A stretch of DNA of 64,000 nt from Flavobacteriaceae bacterium (GCA_014238425.1 JABABD010000022.1:82837-146836), one strand, 5' to 3'. Shown: positions 45,995-55,033, counted from the stretch's first letter. Numbers and translations: made by a program. The notes: generated by a model from the sequence alone, not told the origin.

Positions 45995-48448
45995 TTAGTT
46001 AATAATGATTTTCTTAGTAATGATTGATATATGAGTATTTACCCTTAAAAAATATATACCTTTTGGGAGAAAACTCAAATCAATTTCCTTTTGATGACTC
46101 GAACTCGTAGTTTCAAAACGAACAATCATTTTACCTGTGATGTCATAGAGCTTCATTCGCTCTATAGTTTTTGGTCCGTCATATTTAAGCTTGAATTTAC
46201 CATTACTTGGATTGGGGTAAACCAGCAATTGGTGCTGCAATAATTCATCTTGAGGGGTATTCAATGAATTATCACTCTCTCCAGTGATATTAAAAGAATA
46301 TGGGCTCTCATCACAATCATCACTAATTATACTTAAAGTTGCCGTATTTATGGTTCCTACCTGACTAGGTGTATATCTCACGGTAAATGTGGTTATTCCT
46401 CCGTTAGCAGAAACGATGATATTTGGTTCAGCAGTTATCGAAAAATCTGTGCTATTTGCAACTTCAATTATGGGTGTTCCGGTTAAGTTAAGATTGACGT
46501 TTTGAGTGTTTTCAATAGTGAATGTTTTTTCCGCGAAGCTTCCAAAAGCTACAATCCCAAAATCGGTATCATCCATTGAACTGGGTGTAGTATCACCTGA
46601 TAAAATTGAATTTCCGTTTCCTTGAATATCCATTTCAGGACAACCAGAACAGTTTTCAGAATAGGCTACTCCAGTATCAACGCGCCAACTACCATAAGGC
46701 CCTGTTCCGGCATTCGCTGAGGCTTCATCATCAACTTGAATGCATGCAAGATTATTGTTTTCTACACGCATAAATGTTAGTGCTGCATTATTCCCGCTTT
46801 TTAGATTTAAGGAAGTCAATGCATTATCATCTCCTCTTAACGCCGTCAAATTGGTGTTATTGGATAAATCTAAAGATGTTATTGTGTTATTTCTAATTCG
46901 TAGATCTTCTAATGCAGTAAATGCTTCAATCCCTGTTAAATCATTTATACTAAGAGTTTCAACATCCAAAGCTATAATTGTATTAATATTTCTAGTTGGT
47001 ATATAATCGTCTAATACTCCTGAATCATAACCTAAATCAATAAGAGCTTGTTCAAAATTATCGTCAGGAACAAAAGTATCTAAGCAATGTTCTTCATAAG
47101 AGGCAGTATTATCTTTTAACCAACTATTATAAGACCCAATACCAGCAGATGCATTAGCTGCATTATCTAATTGAATACAAAACAAATCAGGGTTATTATT
47201 GGCATTGAAAACATTAATTAAATCATTATTTCCATTTCTTATATCAAAACTCGTTAATACATTATTAAAACAAAGCACTTGAGTTAACATTGGGTTATTA
47301 TTTAAATACAATTCTGTTAACTGATTTGCATAGCAAGAAAGGCTAAACAACATGGGATTGCTACTAACATCTAAGCTAGATAATTGATTATTAAAACATA
47401 ATAAAACTGCTAAAGCTGGATTATTACTAACATCCAAATTCATTAATAAGGGGTTGTTAGAACATATTAGTGTAGCTAATGCGGCATTGTTACTAACACT
47501 TAAACTGGTTAAATTATTGTTTTGAATATTTAAAGAGACTAATGCTGTGTTTGCACTAACATCTACGTTACTTATTTGATTACCAATGCACAATAAATCC
47601 TCTAAGGCTATAAAATCCTCAATTCCTGTTAAATCACTTATGCTCTTACTACTAACATCTAGAGTGGTAATAGTATTAATATTCTCAGTTGGAACATAAT
47701 CATCAAGAACAGAATCATAACCCAAATCTATTAGTGCTTGTTCAAAATTGTCATCTGGAATATTAGTTTCAAAACAATGTTCACTGTAAATAGCACTTGC
47801 ATCTTCTGTCCAACCAGTATAGATGCCAACGTTAGCGTTGGCTGCACTAGCATCATCAACATTAATACAAGATAAGTTAGGGCAATTAGTTGCAACAACT
47901 GTAGATAAAGTATTAGCTCCTTTAGCATTTAAGGTAGTTAGTATACTATTATCACTACAAACTAGTATATCTAAGTTTAGTTTATTACTAACATCTAAAC
48001 TGCTTATTAACGTATTAGCGCAATTTAAAATAATTAAGACAGGATTATTACTAACATCTAAAGAGGTTATTGGATTATCAAAACAGAATAAATTGACCAG
48101 AAGATTATTATTACTAATATCTAGGTTAGATAAATTATTATTACTACAATTTAATACATTTAAAGCAGCATTATTATTTATATCTATGTTAGATATGCTG
48201 TTATTACTACAATTTAAATTAGTTAACGCAATAAAATCTTCAATTCCAGTTAAACTACTAATTGATTTGTTATCAACTATTAATTCTGCAACTGTATTAA
48301 TATTTGCTGTTAGCACAGAACCATCAATAACATCATCATGTCCAAGATCAATTAGAGCCTGTTCAAAATTGGAGTCTGGGATTGCTGTAGTTTGCGCTCG
48401 TAAAAATGTAGATATACACAACACACATAATAATAACTTGGTTTTCAT
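45995..48448 (-). CDS. T9SS-sorted leucine-rich-repeat protein, three tandem modules
   Basis: 817 aa. A signal peptide (1-18, ending FLRAQ) is followed by three tandem modules of about 180-220 residues. Each opens with NFEQALIDLG, then LTGIEDF (or LTGIEAF), an internalin-like LRR array rich in SLDVSNN, and closes with a CIxVD...YSEHC pair that could form one disulfide per module. Then comes an ASH-like choice-of-anchor D domain (CPEMDIQGNG, FGIVAFGSFAEKTFTIEN) and a type A T9SS sorting domain (LYDITGKMIV, LPKGIYFLRV). It is a surface or secreted adhesin-like protein. The neighbouring 343-aa protein has one such module. Confidence 0.85.
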   Translation of the reverse strand: MKTKLLLCVLCISTFLRAQTTAIPDSNFEQALIDLGHDDVIDGSVLTANINTVAELIVDNKSISSLTGIEDFIALTNLNCSNNSISNIDINNNAALNVLNCSNNNLSNLDISNNNLLVNLFCFDNPITSLDVSNNPVLIILNCANTLISSLDVSNKLNLDILVCSDNSILTTLNAKGANTLSTVVATNCPNLSCINVDDASAANANVGIYTGWTEDASAIYSEHCFETNIPDDNFEQALIDLGYDSVLDDYVPTENINTITTLDVSSKSISDLTGIEDFIALEDLLCIGNQISNVDVSANTALVSLNIQNNNLTSLSVSNNAALATLICSNNPLLMNLDVSNNPALAVLLCFNNQLSSLDVSSNPMLFSLSCYANQLTELYLNNNPMLTQVLCFNNVLTSFDIRNGNNDLINVFNANNNPDLFCIQLDNAANASAGIGSYNSWLKDNTASYEEHCLDTFVPDDNFEQALIDLGYDSGVLDDYIPTRNINTIIALDVETLSINDLTGIEAFTALEDLRIRNNTITSLDLSNNTNLTALRGDDNALTSLNLKSGNNAALTFMRVENNNLACIQVDDEASANAGTGPYGSWRVDTGVAYSENCSGCPEMDIQGNGNSILSGDTTPSSMDDTDFGIVAFGSFAEKTFTIENTQNVNLNLTGTPIIEVANSTDFSITAEPNIIVSANGGITTFTVRYTPSQVGTINTATLSIISDDCDESPYSFNITGESDNSLNTPQDELLQHQLLVYPNPSNGKFKLKYDGPKTIERMKLYDITGKMIVRFETTSSSHQKEIDLSFLPKGIYFLRVNTHISIITKKIIIN

Positions 48449-48469
48449 AAGTAGATTTTAATTGGTTAT

Positions 48470-49501
48470 TTAATTGATTATCATTTTTTTGGTAATACTA
48501 TTGTTCAGAGTTTTGAGGCTAAGAAAATAAACACCTTTCGACAAGTTGAGATTCAATTGCCTATCACGTAATTCTTGTATATTAATCTTTGCAATTCTTT
48601 TTCCTGTGATGTCAAATAAATGACATATTAAGATTGGTTCTTTTCCGCTATAGAGAATCTGGAAACTTCCAGAATTTGGATTGGGAATCAATCTAACTTG
48701 ATTATTATTAAAGTCATTTTTTTCAAGATTCAAGGTATTTGTGCAATCTTCTGAATAAGTTACTCCGCCATCAACCTGCCAGTTACCATAAGCACCCATT
48801 CCCGTATTTGCTGCTTGTTCATCATCAACTTGAATACACAACAGGTTATCATTAAATCTTGCGTTTAAAGCTGTTAAAATGGCATTATTTCCATTTTTCA
48901 CATTTATATTGGTCAAAGGACTAACATTCAATGACCCTGTACAGACTAAAGTTTCTAAAACAGAATTATTACTGAGATCTAAGCTTGAAAACAAATTATC
49001 ACTAGCTACTAAATTGGTGAGTTGAAGATTATTTTTTAAGTCTAAATTGGTGAGTTGACTATTTGGACAAGCCAGAAGTTTTAAATTAGTATTGTTGCTA
49101 ACATCTAAGCTACCTAATAAGGTACCAGAACAGATGAGAGTTTCTAAAGCAATATTATTAGAAACATTAAGATCAACAAGTTGGTTCTGACCAGTAAAAA
49201 AGCTTACTAATGCAGTATTACTGCTTAAATCTAAGCTTATGATTGGGTTACCAATACAATCTAAACTAGTTAAAGCAACAAAATCCTCAATCCCTGTTAA
49301 GTCACTTATATTACTGTTAGGAACAAACAAAGTCGTTATTCCATCTATATTCGCAGTTGGCACTATTCCATCAACTGGGCCCATATCATAGCCCATATCA
49401 ATAAGGCGCTGCTCGAAGTTGGAATCAGGAATAGAAGTGTTTTGGGCATGGCCAATTATTGGCAGAAAAAACAATGCACAAAAAAGTAGGTTTTTTAACA
49501 T
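48470..49501 (-). CDS. T9SS-sorted leucine-rich-repeat protein, single module
   Basis: 343 aa: a signal peptide (1-19, ending IIGHAQ), one LRR module with NFEQRLIDMGYD, DLTGIEDFVALTSLDC and a CIQVDDEQAA...YSEDC closing pair, then a type A T9SS sorting domain (LFDITGKRIAK, LNLSKGVYFLSL, ending KKMIIN). It is the single-module relative of the next gene, which begins 21 nt downstream. First gene of a probable three-gene minus-strand operon, divergent from the LytTR regulator gene at 49731. Confidence 0.85.
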   Translation of the reverse strand: MLKNLLFCALFFLPIIGHAQNTSIPDSNFEQRLIDMGYDMGPVDGIVPTANIDGITTLFVPNSNISDLTGIEDFVALTSLDCIGNPIISLDLSSNTALVSFFTGQNQLVDLNVSNNIALETLICSGTLLGSLDVSNNTNLKLLACPNSQLTNLDLKNNLQLTNLVASDNLFSSLDLSNNSVLETLVCTGSLNVSPLTNINVKNGNNAILTALNARFNDNLLCIQVDDEQAANTGMGAYGNWQVDGGVTYSEDCTNTLNLEKNDFNNNQVRLIPNPNSGSFQILYSGKEPILICHLFDITGKRIAKINIQELRDRQLNLNLSKGVYFLSLKTLNNSITKKMIIN

Positions 49502-49523
49502 TTGTAGAGTTTTAGGTTCTTGT

Positions 49524-49531
49524 CAAATTTA
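49524..49531 (-). promoter_or_regulatory. Possible -7 element of the LRR operon
   Basis: On the minus strand the sequence is TAAATTTG, a TAnnTTTG match 22 nt upstream of the LRR gene start. Confidence 0.45.
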
Positions 49532-49641
49532 GCATCGTCCGTAACATTTAGTTTTTATAGAAACTGTCTTGGTATAGAGCGAATCGTTTTTGTGACGAAA
49601 AGATCATTAAGTCTTGTCCAATTCTCAGTTGTTTTTTAATC

Positions 49642-49669
49642 TTGGTACGAATGGAAGTTTTTTTGGTAC
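49642..49669. promoter_or_regulatory. TTGGTAC direct repeat with 21-bp period, candidate LytTR operator
   Basis: TTGGTAC occurs at 49642-49648 and 49663-49669, exactly 21 bp apart (two helical turns). The contexts are TCTTGGTACGAA and TTTTGGTACTAA. A third related copy, TCTTGGTAT, is at 49567-49575. LytTR proteins such as AgrA bind direct repeats with this 21-22 bp period. The site is 62 nt upstream of the LytTR gene, in the region shared with the divergent LRR operon. Confidence 0.5.
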
Positions 49670-49730
49670 TAAATGAGGTCCAAAAAAAGAGTTAATTTTA
49701 GATTTTGAATAGCTTTGTAATCAAAACTCT

Positions 49731-50600
49731 ATGAAACTTATCAAATTCTTGAATTACCCCTATCCTTTCTATGAAAATGCTAGACAGGGTTTCAAGATTT
49801 GTTTAGGTATTGGTATTTTCATAACGGCATTTTGCTTTTTTTTCAGACCATTTGGACTTGATGAACTATCTACACTAGGACTTATTGGATATGGCCTGGT
49901 TTCATTCTTAATATGTAGTTTTCATATTGTTGTTCTTCCGCTAATTTTCAAGAAAAATCTAAAAACTGAAGGTTGGAAGATATATAAAGAAATCTTATGG
50001 ATTCTAGCTATCAATATTTCTCTGGCATTTGGCAATTACTTTTATTCAGGATTCATTTTTAGAGCTGGCTATAGATTTGATATTAAAATCTTTCTGATAG
50101 TACTGTTCTGTACCATAATTGTTGCTGTTATCCCAGCAATAGCAATTATCCTATACAAGCAGCTTTTCGTTTACAAAAAGATTCTAAAAGATGTTAAAAA
50201 AATTGATGCAAAACTCATCGAAAGCAATAACTCATATAAACATATCTCAAAAGAATTGAAGGTCCTAACCCTTTCAGAAAGCAAAAAAGATCAGTTTAAA
50301 ATTAATGCAAATGATTTTGTTCTTTTATCTTCCGCAGGTAATTATGTTGAGATCTTCTTTAAGGAAAATCAGACCATACAAAAGAAATTACTCAGAAATA
50401 ACATTTACAAGATTGAACAACAATTAAAGAAATTTGATCATATCATTCGATGTCATAGATCACACATCGTAAATTTGAATCATATAAAGAAAGTTACGGG
50501 TAATTTACAAGGGTATCAATTATCGATTGAAGGATTGGAAAACCTTATTCCTGTATCCAGAAGTTATAGTAAGGCCATTAAGAACAAGATTTTAAAATAA
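49731..50600 (+). CDS. Membrane LytTR-family transcriptional regulator
   Basis: 289 aa with four predicted membrane helices in the first 155 residues (GICLGIGIFITAFCFFF and others), a short linker helix, and a C-terminal LytTR DNA-binding domain (about 190-289). Domain blocks are NDFVLLSSAGNYVEIFFKE, HIIRCHRSHIVNLNHIKKV and LIPVSRSYSKAIKNK. There is no response-regulator receiver domain, so signal input is probably through the membrane part. It shares architecture with the gene at 8875 but is intact. It is divergent from the LRR/T9SS operon. The 3' end overlaps the cupin gene by 9 nt. Confidence 0.87.
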   Translation: MKLIKFLNYPYPFYENARQGFKICLGIGIFITAFCFFFRPFGLDELSTLGLIGYGLVSFLICSFHIVVLPLIFKKNLKTEGWKIYKEILWILAINISLAFGNYFYSGFIFRAGYRFDIKIFLIVLFCTIIVAVIPAIAIILYKQLFVYKKILKDVKKIDAKLIESNNSYKHISKELKVLTLSESKKDQFKINANDFVLLSSAGNYVEIFFKENQTIQKKLLRNNIYKIEQQLKKFDHIIRCHRSHIVNLNHIKKVTGNLQGYQLSIEGLENLIPVSRSYSKAIKNKILK

Positions 50601-51161
50601 CAAATCATAACCTAATAATCTTGCGAATTTTGCTCCTAAACGAAATACTAGTTTTTGAAGCTTCCATGGTATAAAGGCAAAATATGAATCAATATAACTC
50701 ATTAAAATGAGCGTGTAAAATGGGTTATGTGGTATGTTAGATTTGCTTACCTTTCCTTTACTTGCAAGTTCATACATTACTCTTAGTCCTTTTTCAATAT
50801 TTCTGGGCGGAAAAATTTCCGCATGAAAAACAACTTCGTCATCTGTCGCATTCCAAAAACTATGTAGTGTAAATTTATCTACAATTACTTTTTGATCCCC
50901 TGGTTTTAAAACATAGTGTTTAGTGCCAGCAGTTAAATTTAGTTCTCCTGATATAACTTTAAACGTTTCTGTTTGATGAGAATGAAAATGTCTAGGCTTT
51001 TTTGCCCAAGATGCTTTTGGTGCTAAGGTTAAATAAAATTCAGTCATTCTACCATTTGTACTTTCAGCAGTTTGAATAAACTCCATACTGTCCTTTGTTA
51101 CGGAATTATATAAGATTTCTCCCAAAAATTTTAATTTCCTTAAATTTAAGAGCAATGACAT
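50592..51161 (-). CDS. Cupin domain protein
   Basis: 189 aa with one cupin barrel (about 50-115). RHFHSHQTETFKVISGEL gives the metal-binding His/Glu set and LKPGDQKVIVDKFTLHSFWN the second motif with its His. The C-terminal 70 residues (HNPFYTLILMSYIDSYFAFI) are more hydrophobic and may associate with the membrane. Metal-binding residues look complete, but an enzymatic or sugar-sensing role cannot be chosen. The gene is convergent with the LytTR gene. Confidence 0.78.
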   Translation of the reverse strand: MSLLLNLRKLKFLGEILYNSVTKDSMEFIQTAESTNGRMTEFYLTLAPKASWAKKPRHFHSHQTETFKVISGELNLTAGTKHYVLKPGDQKVIVDKFTLHSFWNATDDEVVFHAEIFPPRNIEKGLRVMYELASKGKVSKSNIPHNPFYTLILMSYIDSYFAFIPWKLQKLVFRLGAKFARLLGYDLLF

Positions 51162-51254
51162 AAAATATGGAATGAATATGAAATTATGGTATGAACATCA
51201 TTTTAATTGTTACAGATTGCATTATGGTTGGTGCAAGTAGTATTAATGAGAATA

Positions 51255-51282
51255 AAAAAGCGAGCTTCACAGCTCGCTTTTT
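51255..51282. terminator. Terminator downstream of the 283-aa lipoprotein gene
   Basis: 11-bp stem AAAAAGCGAGC / GCTCGCTTTTT (51255-51265 and 51272-51282) with a 6-nt loop. The core stem is the same as in the hairpin after accD at 44699. Confidence 0.8.
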
Positions 51283-51310
51283 CGATCCAAAATAATTAAT
51301 CAACCTAAAA

Positions 51311-52162
51311 CTAATTGAGAGTAATCTCTCTAACAGTTCCATCTTCAAAAGTGAATGTTGCTTGGTTATCGCAATCGCCATCTCCAAAATCAAACACGCC
51401 ACCAAAATTTGTACGTTGTACATCTATACTACCGCTCACAAAATAAGTGCAAATCACCTCTCTTCTTAAAGGTATTACCACTTCATAGGTATGTGTATTT
51501 CCATTTCTGAACGTTGATGTCCAATTTCCTGTAATCTCAAATACATTGTCACTCCAGATACCGCTACCATGCCCTTCAATCCATTCCTTGATTTTCAATC
51601 CTTCTCGTGATGCTTCAACCCCGTTTGGCCAAATTACAGTCAAATCTAAAGTATGAGTGAATTGTGGGTTTCCGTTCTCGTTAGATAATTCTTTCAATAG
51701 CGTTTTGCTACCAAGGATATTCTTATTATTGAAATAAAAATCTTCTAAAGAATAGCTGATCATTACTTCTTGAGCTTCTGGATCTCGCTCATAAGACATG
51801 ATAATTTTCCCTTTAAGAACATTACCTCTTACCTCACATCCTTCACTACCAAAATCAATAGTTACTTCTCTATATCCTTGCTCTAATACGACTGTAATAG
51901 TCACACAATCTGGTAAACCTCCTGGGCGAGAATTAGTTCTACTTACTCTATTTGATTCATCTGAATCAAATTCATAAACATCAATCATAATGTCAGTCAT
52001 AGCTTCTGAAGCCTCATCAATTTCTGCTAATTGAGCCACTTCAGTAGTGTCTAGCTCTTGCACCTCTTGGTCAACAGCTTCATCTTTAGTACACCCAGTA
52101 AATACCAATGCCAATGCTATCATTGCCATGGTTATTTTTAGGGTTAATTTGGAATTTTTCAT
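51311..52162 (-). CDS. Lipoprotein of unknown function
   Basis: 283 aa with a lipobox LVFTGCTKDE (Cys near 24). A Glu/Asp-rich linker (VDQEVQELDTTEVAQLAEID) precedes a beta-rich domain: DCVTITVVLEQG, VTIDFGSEGCEVRGNVLKG, GTRNGNTHTYEV-like strands (TSTFRNGNTHTYEV) and a final NQATFTFEDGTVREITLN. I recall this type in flavobacterial genomes as hypothetical proteins only. It stands alone with its own terminator. The two internal cysteines (in DCVTI and EGCEV) may pair. Confidence 0.7.
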   Translation of the reverse strand: MKNSKLTLKITMAMIALALVFTGCTKDEAVDQEVQELDTTEVAQLAEIDEASEAMTDIMIDVYEFDSDESNRVSRTNSRPGGLPDCVTITVVLEQGYREVTIDFGSEGCEVRGNVLKGKIIMSYERDPEAQEVMISYSLEDFYFNNKNILGSKTLLKELSNENGNPQFTHTLDLTVIWPNGVEASREGLKIKEWIEGHGSGIWSDNVFEITGNWTSTFRNGNTHTYEVVIPLRREVICTYFVSGSIDVQRTNFGGVFDFGDGDCDNQATFTFEDGTVREITLN

Positions 52163-52234
52163 AATTGCTTAATTTAAGTTATATGTGTTAAGACCGTGTT
52201 AAAACGAAAAGGTTTAAAATAGTATCAAAAAAAA

Positions 52235-52263
52235 TTGCAACTTCTAAAAAATCACTATATTTG
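52235..52263 (+). promoter_or_regulatory. rpsO promoter (-33 TTG, -7 TATATTTG)
   Basis: TTG at 52235-52237 and TATATTTG at 52256-52263 are separated by 18 nt, a good fit to the Bacteroidota promoter. The rpsO start is 54 nt after the -7 box. Confidence 0.65.
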
Positions 52264-52317
52264 CCGCTTGATACGAAAGACGTATCGTACATAAAAATTA
52301 TTTACATAAATATTGGC

Positions 52318-52584
52318 ATGTTAGACAAGAAAGGTAAAGAGAAACTCTTTAAAAAACACGGTAAGAACGAGAAAGACACTGGTTCTGCAGAAGGACAGAT
52401 TGCATTGTTCACAGAAAGAATCAATCATTTAACAGAACACTTAAAAAAGAATCGTAAAGATTATAATACAGAGCGTTCGTTGGTAATGTTAGTAGGTAAG
52501 CGTAGATCGCTTCTAGACTACTTAACTAAAAAAGATGTCTTGAGATATCGTGCCATTGTTAAAGAGTTAGGATTAAGAAAATAA
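52318..52584 (+). CDS. rpsO: 30S ribosomal protein S15
   Basis: 88 aa from the ATG at 52318 (MLDKKGKEKLFKKHGKN). A longer reading from 52261 would start inside the promoter and adds a non-homologous stretch, so it is rejected. S15 binds 16S rRNA early in 30S assembly. GSAEGQIALFTERINHLTEHL and LVMLVGKRRSLLDYL are the conserved helices. It is followed by a terminator and then pnp, the usual rpsO-pnp pairing. Confidence 0.97.
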   Translation: MLDKKGKEKLFKKHGKNEKDTGSAEGQIALFTERINHLTEHLKKNRKDYNTERSLVMLVGKRRSLLDYLTKKDVLRYRAIVKELGLRK

Positions 52585-52590
52585 AAAATA

Positions 52591-52618
52591 AACCACGCCT
52601 TTAAGCGTGGTTTTTTCA
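52591..52618 (+). terminator. rpsO terminator
   Basis: 8-bp stem AACCACGC / GCGTGGTT (52591-52598 and 52605-52612) with a 6-nt loop and a T run. It separates rpsO from pnp, although read-through is possible. Confidence 0.82.
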
Positions 52619-52701
52619 TTGTTCTAATTTAGAACACACATATAAAAGAAGCTTACCATAGTTTTTCATTGGAATACAACAACAACTACAACACAACACC
52701 A

Positions 52702-52749
52702 ATGTTTAACAAGTTTCCGCTGAGCCCAATAATTTTTGGGGCGGAATAA
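52702..52749 (+). promoter_or_regulatory. pnp leader: hairpin inside a 15-codon ORF
   Basis: ATG 52702 opens a frame reading [15 protein letters not shown] with TAA at 52747-52749, 13 nt before the pnp ATG. The same bases fold as TTCCGC (52715-52720) plus CCCAA (52725-52729) pairing with TTGGG plus GCGGAA (52736-52746), with a 4-nt bulge. Polynucleotide phosphorylase is autoregulated through a leader hairpin in E. coli, so a control element is plausible here. Confidence 0.4.
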
Positions 52750-52762
52750 CAAATTAAAATTT

Positions 52763-55009
52763 ATGATACCTAAAGTATTTAGAGAGGTCATTGACCTTGG
52801 TGACGGTAGAGAAATTTCTATCGAAACCGGAAAACTAGCAAAACAAGCTCATGGTAGTGTTGTTGTGCAATCAGGAAAATGTATGTTATTATGTACCGTA
52901 GTTTCTAACTACGAACAAAAAGACCTTGATTTTCTTCCATTAACGGTAGATTACCGTGAAAAATTCGCCGCTGCCGGACGTTATCCAGGCGGTTTCTTTA
53001 AGAGAGAGGCAAGACCCAGTGACGGTGAAGTACTAACTATGCGTTTGGTGGACCGTGTTCTACGCCCATTATTCCCAAAAGATTATCATTCTGAAACACA
53101 AGTGATGATTCAGTTAATGTCTCATGATGATGACGTGATGCCAGATGCAATGGCCGGATTAGCGGCTTCTGCTGCGATTCAACTATCAGATTTTCCGTTT
53201 GAATGTACTATTTCTGAAGCAAGAGTAGGACGTGTTAATGGAGAGTTTGTCATCAACCCTACTAGAGCTCAATTAGAAGAGTCTGATATCGATATGATGA
53301 TTGGAGCATCTGCTGACTCGGTTATGATGGTAGAAGGAGAAATGGATGAGATTTCTGAAGAAGAAATGACAGAAGCTATCAAGTTCGCTCATGAAGCCAT
53401 TAAGGTACAATGTGCGGCGCAGGATCGTTTAGCTGAAGCCTTCGGGAAAAAGGAAGTACGTGAATATCCAGAAGAAAGATCAGATGAAGAACTGGCGAAG
53501 AAAATACATGACATGGCATACGATAAAGTATATGCCATTGCTAAAGCAGGATCTGCAAAACAAGAAAGAAGTGCTGCGTTCTCTGAAATAAAAGAAGACA
53601 TTAAAGCTACTTTTTCTGAAGAAGAATTAGAAGATTTTGGTGGTTTAGTTTCCAAATATTACCGTGCTGCTGAAAAAGCAGCAATTCGTGACCTTACCTT
53701 AAACGAAGGTCAGCGTTTGGATGGTCGTAAAACAGACGAAATCAGACCAATCTGGTGTGAGGTGGATTACTTACCATCTGTTCATGGCTCATCTATCTTT
53801 ACACGTGGTGAAACTCAAGCTTTGGCAACAGTGACCTTAGGAACATCTAGAGATGCCAATCAAATAGATATGCCATCTCACGAAGGTGAAGAGCGTTTCT
53901 ATTTACATTATAACTTCCCTCCTTTCTGTACAGGTGAAGCGCGCCCAATTCGTGGAACATCTCGTAGAGAAGTTGGACATGGTAACCTAGCACAACGTGC
54001 TCTAAAAGGTATGGTACCAGAAGACTGCCCTTATACTGTAAGAGTTGTATCTGAAGTATTAGAATCTAACGGTTCTTCTTCTATGGCAACTGTTTGTTCA
54101 GGAACTATGGCACTTATGGATGCTGGTGTGCAATTAAAGAAACCCGTTTCTGGGATTGCTATGGGTTTAATTTCTGATGGCGATTCAGGTAAATACGCAG
54201 TATTGTCTGATATTTTAGGTGATGAAGATCACCTTGGTGATATGGACTTTAAAGTAACAGGTACAGCAGATGGTATTACTGCTTGCCAAATGGACATTAA
54301 AGTAAAAGGGTTGTCATACGAGATTCTTGTAAACGCATTGAAGCAAGCTCGTGATGGGCGTTTACATATCCTAGAAAAATTAACGGATACTATCGCTGCT
54401 CCAAATGCAGATGTTAAGTCTTACGCTCCTAAAATGGTAACGCGTCGTATTCCTAATGAATTTATTGGAGCCATGATTGGCCCTGGTGGAAAAGTAATAC
54501 AAGAACTTCAGAAAGAAACAGGAACAACTATTGTTATTAACGAAGATCCTGTGACTGAAGAAGGTATTGTAGAAATATTAGGTACTGGACAAGAAGGTAT
54601 TGATGCTGTATTAGCTAAGATAGATTCTGTAATGTTCAAACCTGAAGTAGGAAGCGTATATGAGGTGAAAGTCATTAAGATGTTAGATTTTGGTGCTGTA
54701 GTAGAATATATGGATGCACCAGGAAACGAAGTGTTATTACACGTATCTGAATTGGCGTGGGAACGCACAGAAAATGTATCTGATGTGGTAAACATGGGAG
54801 ATGTATTTGATGTAAAATACTTTGGTATTGACAAACGTACACGTAAGGAGAAAGTATCTCGTAAAGCAATCTTACCTAAGCCAGAAGGTTATGTAGAAAG
54901 ACCGCCAAGAGATAATAATCGTGGACGTGATAATCGTGGTAGAGATAATCGAGGACGTGATAATCGCAGAGACGATAGAAAACCAAGAGAAGAAAAGAAA
55001 GAAGATTAA
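52763..55009 (+). CDS. pnp: Polyribonucleotide nucleotidyltransferase (PNPase)
   Basis: 748 aa from the ATG at 52763 ([18 protein letters not shown]). A reading from 52736 adds nine unlikely residues. It degrades RNA phosphorolytically. Domains in order: RNase PH 1 (about 1-220), an all-helical linker, RNase PH 2 (about 320-540, with [13 protein letters not shown] and [15 protein letters not shown] active-site blocks), KH ([20 protein letters not shown], about 570) and S1 ([19 protein letters not shown], about 640). The tail carries NRGRD repeats. A terminator follows. Confidence 0.97.
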   Translation: MIPKVFREVIDLGDGREISIETGKLAKQAHGSVVVQSGKCMLLCTVVSNYEQKDLDFLPLTVDYREKFAAAGRYPGGFFKREARPSDGEVLTMRLVDRVLRPLFPKDYHSETQVMIQLMSHDDDVMPDAMAGLAASAAIQLSDFPFECTISEARVGRVNGEFVINPTRAQLEESDIDMMIGASADSVMMVEGEMDEISEEEMTEAIKFAHEAIKVQCAAQDRLAEAFGKKEVREYPEERSDEELAKKIHDMAYDKVYAIAKAGSAKQERSAAFSEIKEDIKATFSEEELEDFGGLVSKYYRAAEKAAIRDLTLNEGQRLDGRKTDEIRPIWCEVDYLPSVHGSSIFTRGETQALATVTLGTSRDANQIDMPSHEGEERFYLHYNFPPFCTGEARPIRGTSRREVGHGNLAQRALKGMVPEDCPYTVRVVSEVLESNGSSSMATVCSGTMALMDAGVQLKKPVSGIAMGLISDGDSGKYAVLSDILGDEDHLGDMDFKVTGTADGITACQMDIKVKGLSYEILVNALKQARDGRLHILEKLTDTIAAPNADVKSYAPKMVTRRIPNEFIGAMIGPGGKVIQELQKETGTTIVINEDPVTEEGIVEILGTGQEGIDAVLAKIDSVMFKPEVGSVYEVKVIKMLDFGAVVEYMDAPGNEVLLHVSELAWERTENVSDVVNMGDVFDVKYFGIDKRTRKEKVSRKAILPKPEGYVERPPRDNNRGRDNRGRDNRGRDNRRDDRKPREEKKED

Positions 55010-55033
55010 TTTTTCTTTAAACTCTATACTAAA

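Noticed and set aside
46900..48300. CRISPR-like pattern of short repeats such as TTACTAACATCTAA
   Set aside because: The units are in frame with the LRR protein, irregularly spaced and encode LDVSNN; there are no unique spacers or cas genes.
47823..48461. Plus-strand ORF of 212 aa opposite the LRR gene
   Set aside because: It lies wholly within the LRR coding frame, is Leu/Ser-rich because it mirrors the repeat codons, and has no family features.
52261..52317. N-terminal extension of rpsO from 52261
   Set aside because: It would begin with the last bases of the -7 box; the ATG at 52318 gives the standard S15 length.
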